Below, piece by piece: positions 33,152-44,667 of a stretch of 64,000 nucleotides of DNA (position 1 is the first letter of the stretch; the number at the start of each line of letters is the position of its first letter). The position numbers and the translations under genes are program-made. The notes under the pieces are model-generated. The model saw only the letters and a program-made list of their open reading frames with translations, was not told the origin of the DNA and ran no database searches. The DNA comes from Aphrocallistes beatrix (taxonomy: Eukaryota > Porifera > Hexactinellida > Sceptrulophora > Aphrocallistidae): the NCBI GenBank assembly GCA_963281255.1, contig OY725489.1:434001-498000 (forward strand), read 5' to 3'.

Positions 33152-33372
33152 ATTCCCCTCAGAATGACCAACAGAATCAATATTAAATGGATGTAATTGT
33201 GCATTGTAATATCTAATTGATATATTTATAGAACATTGCTTCTGCCTAATACTGATGACACTGATGATTGAATAACTTAATAAATTAACACGTAAATATA
33301 TATGTATATATAACTATAGATATCGAGAATGTATTATTCAGGTGCGATAGTATGTTATGACGAACATATGTA

Positions 33373-33514
33373 CAGTGGAATTCACTTATTAACAATATTA
33401 CTCTATTAGCAACCAATCTTCAGGTCCCAGGTGAAGATTTTGTGTTAATTCTGTTCCCTTATTAGCAACTGTTTTATGAGCAAAACTCGAGTTGCTAATA
33501 AGCGAATTCCACTG
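33373..33514. mobile_element. pogo-like MITE (CAGTGGAATTCACTTATTA ends)
   Basis: CAGTGGAATTCACTTATTA to TAATAAGCGAATTCCACTG with TA on both sides. It is a different subfamily from the CAGTCGACTCCGC elements. Confidence 0.82.
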
Positions 33515-33669
33515 TAGTACGAAACTCCAGATAATACAGACATATATTTACCCCCTAGAGAGGAAAATAAATCCCTTCGGATAATACGAATTCTCCGGAT
33601 AATACAAAAATCGGCCGTCCCTGATGTTCGTATTAACGAGTTTTACTGTATTATTAAACTTGTTTAGTA

Positions 33670-33841
33670 CAGGTGATTCTGCTTAATAGGGTCACATCGG
33701 TCAGAGGACATTTTGCCCCGATTAACCGGAGAACTCTATTAACCGAAAATATTTTGTATTAGCTTTTCTATGTGGAGAGCTATTCCGGTCCTGCCAAAAG
33801 TGGCCCGGTTAAACAGTGACCCTATTTAGCGGAGTTGACTG
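33670..33841 (-). mobile_element. pogo/Tigger-type MITE, copy 5
   Basis: TA-flanked, reversed copy running from CAGGTGATTCTGCTTAATAG to TTTAGCGGAGTTGACTG. Confidence 0.85.
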
Positions 33842-34188
33842 TACTGTCAAATATCTGATGAAGTCGAGTTACTGGTAGATAGAGTGATCGAAGAATTTTC
33901 TGACTTCTCATTATTCTGTGAAAATGTCCTTATGTATCCTATCAAGTGGCCATTGCACAATGCAATAACTTCCTTATAATTTCTCATAATCTTAGTTCAT
34001 AATTTCATTTTCAACTTTTCCTTATAGAAAATTGCTACACAGCTTATGACCTTAATGGTCTTCGATTTCATTTGGTAGCATTGGAATTTAAGTTGACTAT
34101 TTATTTAATATTGGTGGAGAATACAATTTTAGAATGGTTAAAAATCTCAAAGATTAGTGCGATTTTTTATCCAAAATGAGTTTTAAAG

Positions 34189-34308
34189 CTACATATGGTA
34201 TATACCTATTACCTACATATGGTATATACCTATTACCTACATATGGTATATACCTATTACCTACATATGGTATATACCTATTACCTACATATGGTACATA
34301 CCTATGGT
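34189..34308 (+). repeat. 24-bp tandem repeat, about five units
   Basis: Unit CTACATATGGTATATACCTA plus TTAC, nearly perfect, with GGTATATACC as a local palindrome. There are no spacers and no cas genes, so it is not a CRISPR. Confidence 0.9.
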
Positions 34309-35935
34309 ATTGCAAAGTCTTGAAGAAAATTTGAAAAATCTGGACTTAAATTGAAAATGATTTATTTGTTATTCATGAATTTAGTTTGGAATGTTTGTAA
34401 ATATGTTTATTTAATTCGTTAATTACTCTACAAAACTACTAACAACTGAAAATAGTATTTTCAAGAATTAGAATTATATCATCAACAATTTGAAATTGTT
34501 GTCTTGAAGTGTTTTAATTTAGAAAACAATTCTATAAATATACACACCCTATGTGCATGGATATTTTTAAAAGTCTAAAGAAGAATCTAATTTTATCAAA
34601 TAGCTATTTCTGTCTACGAGCCAATTTACTCTCTATATCCATTACAACGATACACTCTCCAACCAATAAGAATGCTTTCATTAACTACCTCAAATGTATT
34701 GGATCCCTTATATGGAAAATCATTAATTTTAAGTTCTACTATCATTTCAGTATCAGGTGAAGATAACAACCAATGATTATTCAGGTTGTGTAATTAATCT
34801 GAGCTAATTACTATTTTATCATTGAAATATGACAACTAATTCATTCGAACAGCTAAACACATGATTTTTGCCCACTCACAAAACTTGGAAAATTATACAC
34901 CTGTGTGAGATATTGAAAATATTTATGTGTTTATACACATTTTTAAATATTTTATCGTTCATATGTGACGAAATTCTGTAACGCAATCTGATTGGTCAGA
35001 TTCAGCGATAGAGTAAGACTCCTAATTCTGATTGGCTAATTCAGTATTAGAGTATTACTTGGTTATTCACTGTCATAAACGCGTGTATTATTGACCATTA
35101 CTTGTAAATAATAATATCAATATTTGTCTCTAGGTTTCAAACTCCACTCACACCTGAGTTATCTAAATATAGTGGAGCCGCGGAATATTTAACTCTCAAA
35201 ATTGATTGGCTAATGAGTTAAGCTTCTCTTGCTGGGATTAAGTGAGTGTTCTCTCGCATACTTTTATTCATTTTTAATCCTTCAACTCCCACGAATGTAA
35301 ACAACAATAAAAGTATTCATTATTCCATTAATGAATTAGTACATAGCTGTAAACAAGTCAGTATACAAAAAGGATGGAATTTAGTTCCAATAAAGATTGA
35401 ATAGGAATCCAAACTCTTCGTATTTTTACGCTTCGAACTTTTTTAACTTCGCCTAATGGCTACCAATTCGATTTTCTTTTCTTGAAAGATATATTAAAGG
35501 TTTCAAATATATTTTCGGAAGCCTAGTTTCGTGTATTCGTGAGTGTTCAGCTTTTCTCAGCTGTCCATTGTATGCCATCCTGTAGTTTCCTTGTCCTAAT
35601 TATATCACTGACATTATCTACCATTGAATCAATGTATTCCTGGCATTTTGTTTGTTTATCAATATATATTTGGCGCTCAAGCCATCGTAGTTTTGTCATA
35701 TGGTGGAGGATGGTTGCATATTCCAATTCAAGTTAATTTGTCTGAAGTTACAATGCACAATTACTGCCATTTGAAATAAATTCTGTGTCGAAAATCGTTC
35801 GCTTAGAACACGTCTCAAATGAGATTACTTTTCATAAATTTTGATTCTCAACTGTAAAATTATTAATAAAAGTCCCAAATCTATCAATATTCATATCGAG
35901 ATCGTGAAAATGTGTGATATACCTCCAAAATTTTA

Positions 35936-36132
35936 CAGTCGACCGCTTAATGGGGTCACTGTTTAATCGGGTCAACCGCTTAATCGGGACACTTTTGGCA
36001 GGACCGAAAAGCTGTCACACTATAGACACACTATAGAAGCTAATACAAAATATTTTCGGTTAATAGGGTTCTCCGCTTAATCGGGGCAAAATGTCCTCTG
36101 ATCGATGTGACCCTATTAAGCGGAGTTGACTG
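35936..36132 (+). mobile_element. pogo/Tigger-type MITE, copy 6
   Basis: CAGTCGACCGCTTAATGGGG to TAAGCGGAGTTGACTG with TA on both sides and one internal short duplication (ACACTATAGA). Confidence 0.85.
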
Positions 36133-36914
36133 TACTTCTAATATTAATGTTTCATTTCTCAGTTCATTGGAGCAAATGACTTCGATCATGTGTTCTTTCA
36201 TTGAACTGGTTTCTATTGCATTTTCATTTTCAGCCAATAGATTTTAACCAATTTCCAAAAATTCTCAATTACCTAAAATTTTTCTGGAAATTTCAGGACT
36301 TGCTTATGATGAAAATTACTCTTTGGGTCGGAGAATTCCTCTTTTCACGTGGTTCCTCTATCATTGGAAGAATTCTACACACACAAATCTGTCCTCAATG
36401 AATGATTCGTCAGAATTTCCAGATATCACGAAGTCTCCACTTGGACATGAGTTTAACAGAAATTCGATGGAAACTGAGTTATTTACTTTCAATTTGATTG
36501 CCATGTGTAACTATGTAGCTTAATTTATTCAACACAATCCTACTGACAGCCATTTATCATTCAGTGCATTTCTTTAGATATATATTTCCTAAGGGAGAGA
36601 GGATTACACAATCTCAAATTTTGAAAATGCTTTATTTTAGTTTTTAACTCCTGCCTAGAAGTTCAAAATTATTGGACGAATTGATTTAATAGTTATAGGG
36701 AGGAGTCCTTATTTATCGATTAAGATCTATTTCAACTTTCTAGAAATGTCTAATTCCCCCTTGGATCCCATTATATGCCAAAGGAATTCATAACAAGATT
36801 TTTAATTGATTTTTATCTGAATTAGTGACAGGAATTACAATTATATTTCAGAGTATTGATTTTACACACACGAATACAACTCTCTAATATTTATCACAAA
36901 CAAAATATCTCTCT

Positions 36915-38904
36915 CTATTTGAAAGAGTCAAGGAATTTTTTCACAATTTTCTGTGCCATTCTTACTTCGTAGCTCGGTTCAACGAGTTGAGACTTGATCT
37001 GGGAGCTGCTACATACATTCAGAGTTTCGCAAACTGAAGAAGGATCGAGGATACTCGACAATCTGGATTGTACGCTTTCAATGATGCTCTGCAACTTGGA
37101 GCAATAATCACTACTACTAAACATCCCGCAAAGTTGTTGGATGACATAGTTTCCTGTTGATAGGGTGAGGTTGATTACTTTCAGTTGCATTTCAGCAACA
37201 GAGATTGCAATTTTACACACGGAACAAGCGTTGATGTTGTTGCTGTTTCCTTTGACTGTTTCTCCATTCGTTGTTTCTGAAAGGCTGTTACTCATTATCT
37301 CGTGCATTTCAGCTTTGAAACTTTCAAGCGAATCGAAATCGTTATTACACATCTTGAAATCAGTGCACAGTTCTCCTGCGTCTAATGTTTCAATGAATGT
37401 TTTCACATAACTGACGTATTCCGTTGCCATTGTGGAACAAGTTGAAGCATCTTCAGAGTACAAAGTTTCACACGCCTGCTCCATTAGTGTTATCAAATCC
37501 GACTCGCTGATCTATAAACACAAACAAAAATAAACATACATATATATATAAACAACATTGTGAATATGTTTTATAACAAAAATCAAGCCATCTATCCTCC
37601 AACCCATAAAAAGCATTTATTTTGAATTAGCAAACAAATATAATAATTCAAACAATAATGAACAACAAACTGCGATTTTTTAATCAAATAAGGATCTTTA
37701 AATATAACCATAGCTGTTGCCCCCTCCCAATAAACTTGAAGTTTCTCCTCCTCCAAGGCATGAAAAGCAGGGGGGACATAAACAACCAAGTAAACACAAA
37801 CAAGGCAAAGCGAGGAGTAGCAGACAGAGTAGGCAGAGTCCAACTAAGATTCCGATTATCGACGAAGGGTTGAAGTTCAGGAAATCGAAAATATTGTCCC
37901 GATTATCCCAATCGTCCGGCCAGTCATCTTCGTCCCAATCATCCCAATCGTAGTCGTCGTCCTCATCATTCCTATCGTCCTTGTCGTTGTCATCCTTCGC
38001 TACTGCCACTTGAGAAATAAACACTGAAACTACGAGTGCCACCATCAACCATCTCCACCACTTGTGTGCCATTTGCTAATCTACTCTTGCAGAAAAGTTA
38101 GTTCATAGATATTTCAATTTCCTTATTCGAAATGGTTTGCATTCCACAGTTAAGGAATAAGGTGAACAGAAAGTAAATTAAAATAATTAGGATTATCAAC
38201 ACTTTCACTATCGAACTTACCTTGGATACCACTTCTGGTCTTTGGCATGCACAACTTACCCTAAATATATAACTTACCAACCTGGGATACACTAAAAGAC
38301 ACTTTTTGTGTGTCTTAAATTAGTTTTTTTACAGTTTAACTAGATGGCTTGAATTCTACAATTATTACGGACATATTTGATGGACTTTTTACCCTACCTC
38401 ATCAATAGTGTCCTTCACTTGAGTAATGAGGTATTGACATCCAGTACACTGGAATCCTGAGACCAGTCTGTTGTACTGCTCTACATCGATGTACATTTTG
38501 CTTGAAGAGCACATCCCGAAGATTTGACAAGCTGTTTCTGCGTCTTCTGCACTAACAAACCTTTCAATTTGTCCGTACACTCCGGAAATTTGCCCAGTAC
38601 AAGCATCTTTGTTGCTTGAACAAATTATTTCCAACAACATATCCAGAATGTTCGTATTTCCTCCCGCAGTGTAGATTTGGTGGAGTTGGTTGTAGATCAT
38701 GTAGCACACATTGCATTGCTGGTCACTAGTCGCGCTAACTTTCTGGGTTTTCCACACATTTTTTACGCAATGTTCTGTCATGCCACATTTCGCTGCATTG
38801 GCGGTATTTTCACACCAATAGGTTTGCCCGAATATGCAATTCGTTGTGCCACTTTGCACGGACACAATTCCTAAACCAATGAGAGCGATCGCAAATTTCA
38901 ACAT
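36915..38904 (-). CDS. Prosaposin-like secreted precursor (2 exons)
   Basis: Exon 1 is 38904-38398 and exon 2 37511-36915, joined in phase 0 (GAG|GTAGGG...TTTATAG|ATC) to give 367 aa. A signal peptide (MLKFAIALIGLGIVSVQS) leads into a SapA-like module (CIFGQTYWC...CGMTEHC, about 23-46). Three SapB modules follow with the six-Cys pattern: CNVCYMIYNQL...IFGMC, CTGCQYLITQV...DFKMC (split by the intron) and CSVCKIAISVA...TLNVC. Saposins are membrane-active disulfide-bonded helical bundles made from a lysosomal or secreted precursor. With three SapB units it is shorter than vertebrate prosaposin (four). Lysosomal lipid co-factors and antimicrobial effectors both use this fold. The 886-bp intron contains a separate same-strand gene. 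Confidence 0.88.
37698..38072 (-). CDS. Asp-rich small membrane protein nested in saposin intron (124 aa)
   Basis: Not recognised. A signal peptide (MAHKWWRWLMVALVVSVFIS, cleavage near QVAVA) precedes an extreme acidic stretch with D-W repeats (DYDWDDWDEDDWPDDWDNRD, about 40-60). Next comes a hydrophobic Leu/Cys segment (about 72-99) and a short Cys/Gly tail ending GGGNSYGYI. The layout is type I single-pass. It lies entirely within the intron of the saposin gene on the same strand. A strong donor-like CCAAG|GTAAGTTC near 38215 and a TTTTCTGCAAG acceptor upstream of the ATG suggest its own 5'-UTR exon. Acidic Asp-rich ectodomains can bind calcium or minerals; that is only a suggestion. Confidence 0.65.
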   Translation of the reverse strand: MAHKWWRWLMVALVVSVFISQVAVAKDDNDKDDRNDEDDDYDWDDWDEDDWPDDWDNRDNIFDFLNFNPSSIIGILVGLCLLCLLLLALPCLCLLGCLCPPCFSCLGGGETSSLLGGGNSYGYI

Positions 38905-41509
38905 TCTATTTTAAGAAGCTGGTATAAGAATAACATTCTAAAACTTCGCTTATATACTTTGTTTATTCTTCGGCATATTACGTATCAGATAGTGATTCGA
39001 ATCCATACCGTAATCAACTCCAGATGTTCCGACAACAACGCTATCAACAGAGGAAGCCTATACGTCTCTATTTTAAGGATACGCTACCCTTCAATAGTAT
39101 GGTTAGCCAGCTGAACATTGTTCAGCTCGTGTTAGTGAATCCTGTTGTATTTTTAGATTGCAGGTCATTTGGGAAAGAAATCTTATTTCCTTCACTTCGT
39201 AGCCATTTGGTACTATCATAATTTGAGTTCAATTTTTGTCTCTTCTAATTGCACTTCATTGACTCTACCTTATGACACTTCACACCTTTGCATGTGTAGC
39301 TTCTCCGTATGTTACCTCTCTACATTCCTACGTGTGCACTACGTTGCTTGGTAGATAAATTTAGTAATAAATTGAGTATCAGCATTTAAAATTTGGATAT
39401 AAGTAGCTTGCTAAGATAATCCTTAGTTTCTATTATTGTCTATATTTATAGATTTATTTCTAATTTTAGCAAACAAAATATCCTAAAAAGTAATAAACTG
39501 TTAAATTTAGTTAATGTAAACAATCCTCAAGAAACTATTATTTGTTTGTTTATCTTACATAATTGAAGAACTAGTAGGTGCAAAAACTTTGAATGTGGCA
39601 TGGAGGTTATAATTAAGAGTTAACCTTGGATAATTAAGTCGAATATCTAATTATACAATCAATGATAAAGCAACGGAACAGAATGTCTCTACCTTATCTC
39701 CGTGTGGGTTCATCTTTCTATGGTTTGGATCAGATATGAATATGAAGATTTTGAAAATTGTGGTAGAATAATTGTGTGATCGAATTTGAAATTGGGTTGA
39801 AAAGTTATGCTCCACTTTTGGCTTCTAAATTTGGTACTATGCTATTTTTAGTGTCTATTTGTGGTCCTAGATGGAACACTGAAGCAAAATACTATAGTGA
39901 GACACTAACAATGAAATACCTTTCATCCACTTTATCATACATAGAATACTGATAGATTTGTATGTACAAGTATATAATGATGATAATGGGTATAGCCAGG
40001 ACGTTTTGTAGGAGGGACATATCAACCAGCTGGGGGGTCTTGGGGTGCCCCCCAGTAGAGTCCATGGGCAAAGCCCCTGAAAGCTAACAACAATTTGTCT
40101 CGCAATTTGGACAGATTCATCTAATTTTGAGGTTCTAGAAATACAGATTACTCCGATGACACTCATCAGTTGTGTAACTATGCAGGTTTTAGTATCAAGG
40201 AAAGTATGTAACGATTATATTCCTCCAAATCCATACGTAAAAATGAAAAAAGTCATTTTTAATAGAATTTCCATTGAAAAGATTGTCGAGACGCTTACAT
40301 AACACTCAAGGATTTAAAAAATCTTCCTTCTGTACCTGGGAGATCTCAAGCAATCCTCTACACAGATATCCTGTTACAGAATTAGATGAAATCTATTGAA
40401 ATATGCAGATTAGCCACACGACACAATCGATAACAGATTCCTGCAGACTGATTGGTTCATTACACATCAACCACCTGGCACGAATGGTTTAAGAAGTTTC
40501 TAGAAAAGTTAATTAATTAAATTATCACCAAAAGTATATAATATTTTTTTGACAACTTTATTAATGTACAAGATTCAATGTCTTTGAAATCTTGTTTACC
40601 ATTTCACTTATGAATATGTTTATTTACTGAAAATGTTTACTTTATCTAAACAGATACTACTGTGTACAAGAATATTCATGGCATTAGTATCCACGAAGTT
40701 TTATTCGAATCAACAAAATTAATTGAACGAAAATATTATAATTAATTAATTAAGAAATAACCGACGACAGCAATAACATCCCACAGAACTTCCCAGAACA
40801 GTGATTAGTCTGGTGAAGCCACGTGGCACAAGTGGTTTAAGAATATTCTAATCTGAGTTGATTTGTTATTGGAAGTATTGAGCATCTGATGTAAGTAGTG
40901 GAGAATTTGCTTAGGGACTTTTCTGAGTGTTAAAGTGCATTCAATTATGCCACAGAGCAAGTAAGATTAGATTCTTAGACTATCCTTCACAGTGCATAGG
41001 AAAGATAAATAGAGAAGTTTCTCTAGAATAACATCTTCAAACTCGCAACAACTCAACAATAACAATAACAACAACGAAAACAATTCGAAACACTTCGAAA
41101 CTCTACCTTGCTACTACGCAAATCAAATCAAGTCGAAACGCGCATAAACCTGACTTTCAAACAAACGAATAACGACACAATTTCGACCATTTCAAGACAC
41201 TATTTACACAGAAATTCACTGTTTCAAACCAGTAACAAGTGAGTATATTATTTCATTATAAATTTATAAATTATTTTAATTATTAGCTTCGATAACCCAA
41301 TTTCTTAAAATAAACAAATGGAAACAAGTACGCATCGAGTCAAACCACAGAGGACACTATGTCCTTTACGACCGAAGATTAAAAATACTTTTTTTGACAT
41401 TCATAGAATGTCCTCATGTTTTTCATTTTATATTATTTAGTCTGATTTTGTAAGTTCTCGGGACTTCTGTGATTGGTCGCTTTTGGGTCCCGCTTAAGTC
41501 CCCTTGGAG
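38905..41509. other. Intergenic; possible 5'-UTR exon near 41 kb
   Basis: Mostly unidentified AT-rich DNA with a short G-rich repeat fragment near 40000-40085. From about 40990 to 41239 the plus strand is rich in CAA/GAAAC and poor in ATG, and ends in a strong donor (AACAA|GTGAGTATA). This resembles a noncoding first exon for a downstream plus-strand gene, perhaps the NLR, but it is unproven. Confidence 0.4.
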
Positions 41510-41705
41510 GGACAAACCTAATTTATGGAACGAAACCATTCCGGGAAATCTGAGTCACCTAATTCCGGAATTTTAAATGCCCATTCTATAGAATATTCCG
41601 CAAATTAGGCTTTTAATTTTCCGGAACTTTCAGTTAAGTTCCGTGAATTAAGGGCTCAGATTTTCCGGAATGGTTCCGTTCCGTTCCGTAAATTAGCTAT
41701 GCCCC
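41510..41705. mobile_element. MITE related to the LRRC58-intron element
   Basis: CTAATTTATGGAACG...CGTTCCGTAAATTAG ends with internal TTCCGGAA blocks. The direct repeat CCCCTTGGAGGGA flanks it (about 41501-41513 and 41703-41715), longer than usual for hAT and nearer to Mutator-like elements. Confidence 0.7.
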
Positions 41706-41797
41706 CTTGGAGGGATTCTGAAGTTCTATTTTGTTCGTTTGCAATGGGGCAAATCGACTCACGAATACAACGCATTTGGCCTTATAGAATCTTTGTA

Positions 41798-43368
41798 CGA
41801 GGGTCACTCAATATGTTTTGAGCCTGGGTAGTTGATTCTGTTTGATTTTGTTGAATATTTTTACTATTATTCATCTACCTATTATTATCTTTGACTTTGA
41901 GTTTGATTTCAATCGGACAAGTTTCTAAAATATTGTGACGAAGAAATTGTCTAAGATATTTTGTATTAAGTATCTGTGAAAACACAACCACAAGTGTTAA
42001 ATTGGGATATCTTGAACATTTATTTATGTTTTGCAAACGAAATTTAAATATGACAAACGCGCTTTGCTTGCTTGCGCTGCGCGGCTGGCGGACACTTTGT
42101 GTCCGCCGGAAGCGCCCTTTGGGCGCCTGGGGTAACATTGATTAATTAAAAGGGAGATAGTATCTCTAAATACGTCTGTTTTACTGTTATAATCGTTATC
42201 ACTGGAAAAATAATCAAATTTGTACATTTTTAATTTTTTTAAATGCGTAATGATGACGTCATAACAGAGTGATGAGTCATCATTTTTTATGATAGTTGCA
42301 TCATATGTGAGGCATATTAATATACAAATTCTTTTAAAATTTCAGCCTTCTATCACTTAAAATGGCTGAGTTATGGTCGAAAAACTGAAATTTCTAATTA
42401 TAAAAGGGTGACAATGACGTCATAATTCCATGATGAGCCGACATTTTCGTCAACATTAATCGAGTTTTAATAGTAACAAGCGCGCTTCGCGCTTGCTTGC
42501 GCTGCGCGGCTGGCGGACACTTTGTGTCCGCCGGAGGCTCCCTTCGGTCGCCTGGAGTCACATTGGTTAATTATAAGGGAGATAACATCTCTAAATATGT
42601 CTGTCCTACTGTGCTAATCGATATCACTCGAAAAATCACCAAATTTGTGAATTTAAAATTTTTTTGATGCGTAATGATGACGTCATAACAAAGTGATGAG
42701 TCATCATTTTTTGATGATAGTTGCATCATATGTGAGACATGTTAGTATACAGATTCTATTAAAATTTCAGCCTTCTATCTCCTATAATGGCTGAGTTATG
42801 CCAGAATAACTGTGTTGCTTAACTTTTAAAAATGTGACAATGACGTCATAATTCCATGATGAGTCGACATTTTGCTCTGAGCTCAGAACTTACTGGAGCC
42901 ATAGCCAAGACTCCCACATGCCAAAAATCAGCTTTCTGCGCCTGGCAGTTTCTTCAATCAATTCGTAACAGATATATATATATATATATATACAAATATT
43001 AATCGAGTTTTAAGTGTTGAATTGGGATATCTTGAACATTTATTTATGTTTTTCAAACGAAATTTAAATATTACAATCATAGAATCCCCCCGAATTGTGA
43101 ATATATCGCATCATTGATAATATTGAATTATCAAAAGTTTGTTCCCAACTATCATTTTTCCATAAAGAGAATAAATAAAATTCCATAGGAAATGACTTGC
43201 AAATGTGTCGGAGTCCACAAGGACATTATATGTGGCATAATATTTTAGAAAATCTCACTCAAAGGCAAAGATACAAGTAATAATAGGTAGATGAATAATC
43301 CTAGGAATTTTCAACACAATCAAATGGAAGCAACTACTCCAGGCTCAAAACTTGTCGAGTGACCCTCG
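41798..43368. mobile_element. mariner-like non-autonomous element, 1.57 kb
   Basis: Ends CGAGGGTCACTC and GAGTGACCCTCG with TA on both sides; homologous inverted arms of about 110 bp (TTTTGAGCCTGG, ATTCATCTACCTATTATTA). No transposase is readable. The interior carries two tandem copies of a roughly 420-bp GC-hairpin/CRE repeat and a duplicated GGGATATCTTGAACATTTAT segment (41999 and 43024). Confidence 0.8.
42056..42880 (+). repeat. Tandem 420-bp repeat with GC hairpins and CRE/TRE sites
   Basis: Unit 1 is about 42056-42477 and unit 2 about 42478-42880. Each opens with stacked palindromes (GCGCTTCGCGC-type, GGCGGACAC-TTT-GTGTCCGCC, a GGCGCC-type arm) in otherwise AT-rich DNA. Each carries TGACGTCA twice (42254, 42415; 42678, 42841) and TGAGTCA once (42273; 42697). 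Confidence 0.85.
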
Positions 43369-43833
43369 TAGTGAAATGTGAATATTTCTCTATTTTCTAG
43401 TCGAATATTCAATTTGCTATTCATGAAAGTTATTATTGCTTTTCTTGTCATACTTAATCCCTCTTTGAAGTCAGCAAATAGGACCAAATTACATTCAGAG
43501 TCATTTATTATAAACCACCAGGGACCCAAGAAAATGTTCACAATAGAAACTTTACTTAATACAAATCCTATGTAACCTTGAATCTTCAAAAATAAAATTG
43601 TGTAAATACATATTTGTGTCTAATTGTGTGTAAATACATATTTGTTGAATTGGGACCAGAGAATTAGTTCATAATAAATGAAGGTTCATATTAAGTGGGT
43701 TCATAATAAGCGAACCTGACTGTATTTCAACTGAGAAGGAGAGGCGTTCCATTCCAATTTTATTTTGTGTCAATTAAGAGTTCTATTTTAAGAATCTCTA
43801 TCCACAGTATAATTATGAGTGTTCTATTTTTAG
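43369..43833. other. Relic of a second pogo-like subfamily
   Basis: From about 43500 to 43724 the minus strand matches the element at 52004-52165 (CAGTCAGGTTCGCTTATTAT end, TATGAACCTTCATTTATTAT). It is interrupted by unrelated sequence and truncated. Confidence 0.55.
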
Positions 43834-43907
43834 ACGCAGCTTATCATTGAGCAGTGTACCTCACATTCAATCTCAAACTTTGAATAGACATCTAACAGAG
43901 ACATTGA
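43834..43907 (+). other. Exon-like segment, copy 1
   Basis: ACGCAGCTTATCATTGAGCA... lies between TTCTATTTTTAG and GTGAGTT. It matches 45360-45426 but carries extra bases that break the shared frame. Possibly a decayed duplicate exon. Confidence 0.35.
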
Positions 43908-43932
43908 GTGAGTTGTTTTCTTTGATTATTAA

Positions 43933-44031
43933 ACCCTGCAATGCCTTTGGGGTCAAAGGTATAAATAGAAATGACCCCATTTTCACTTTCACTTTCAATT
44001 TACTTTCACTTTCGCTATGGGCATGCAAGTG
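43933..44031 (+). mobile_element. piggyBac-like MITE, third copy
   Basis: TTAA on both sides, ends ACCCTGCAATGCC and GGGCATGCAAGTG, with the TATAAATAGAA plus CTTTCA-array core of the family. Confidence 0.7.
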
Positions 44032-44087
44032 TTAATTAAGCATATATTTTCCATATTTTTTGAAAATTAACCCCAATTTTTCTGCTT

Positions 44088-44350
44088 GGGTGGTGCAGTG
44101 GTTAGGGCGTTTGAACACCAATACTTAGGTCACGGGTTCCAACCATGGGTTTTTCTAGGATTTGGCAGTCCTGCACTTTTTTTGAAGGTGATAAAAGTTA
44201 AATGGCACCGAAACAGTGGTTTATCTTATAATTCCATGATGGTAGTAACTCAAAACCAAAATCGAATCACACAACAAGCACCTAGGCTCCTCAGACGATA
44301 CCAAACTGACACCTATAAGTGCCAGCTAAGCACCTAGATAAACCCCTGGT
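44088..44350 (+). repeat. tRNA-derived SINE
   Basis: The head contains an A box (TGGTGCAGTGG) and, about 40 bp later, a B box-like GGTTCCAACC, the internal RNA polymerase III promoter layout of tRNA-derived SINEs. The body (TTTTTTTGAAGGTGATAAAAG, CTCCTCAGACGATACC, CACCTAGATAAAC) recurs, headless, at 13950-14150. Confidence 0.8.
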
Positions 44351-44370
44351 TCTAACCTCGCCCTCGTCAT

Positions 44371-44667
44371 TTGCATTTTGTTCTGAATTACATTGCTTCT
44401 GCTATGCAATCTGAGCCTACACTCTTGCAGAACCTTAGTGAGCTGAAACCACTAAGGATGTCATCTCGTTTGAAGTTAAAGTTAAGTCAGGTGCTATCTT
44501 TCTTGCCTACTGATAGCCGAGTTTTTCTCTGTAACACTCTACCATATGCATACACACATTCCGCATTCACCTCAGTCAGCAACTATCATAGTTTAGCACC
44601 TCACCCAGACTGTGAACCCCTGAGGTCATATCAGCATGGATTCGGGGGATACAAGCCCATTGGCTGA
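44371..44667 (+). CDS. Unrecognised open frame, possible 3' exon
   Basis: 98 codons open to a stop at 44667. A good acceptor (CACTCTTGCAG) at about 44430 would give an exon starting NLSELKPLRMSSRLKLKLSQ. Not similar to anything I know, and it abuts a SINE, so it may be repeat-derived. No partner exon is identified. Confidence 0.2.
   Translation: MHFVLNYIASAMQSEPTLLQNLSELKPLRMSSRLKLKLSQVLSFLPTDSRVFLCNTLPYAYTHSAFTSVSNYHSLAPHPDCEPLRSYQHGFGGYKPIG

Larger units (their letters stand above)
33152..36914. other. Intergenic, DNA transposon relics and a 24-bp minisatellite
   Basis: Holds pogo-like MITEs at 33373-33514, 33670-33841 and 35936-36132, a TACGAAACTCC...GTTTTACTGTA relic (about 33516-33650) and a 24-bp tandem repeat (34189-34308). 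No convincing gene; short open frames overlap the MITEs or lack homology. Confidence 0.6.

Noticed and set aside
34189..34308. Possible CRISPR-like array
   Set aside because: Units are contiguous 24-mers with no spacers, in an animal nuclear context; it is a minisatellite.
35539..35736. Antisense reading of MTKLRWLERQIYIDKQ type as a possible exon
   Set aside because: About 50 codons open on the minus strand with charged, helical-looking residues, but no compatible acceptor keeps the frame and no homology is recognised.
41798..43368. Bacterial or mitochondrial contamination suggested by the GC hairpins
   Set aside because: The hairpin repeats lie inside a TA-flanked element with matched inverted ends and share AT-rich flanks, so they belong to the nuclear locus.
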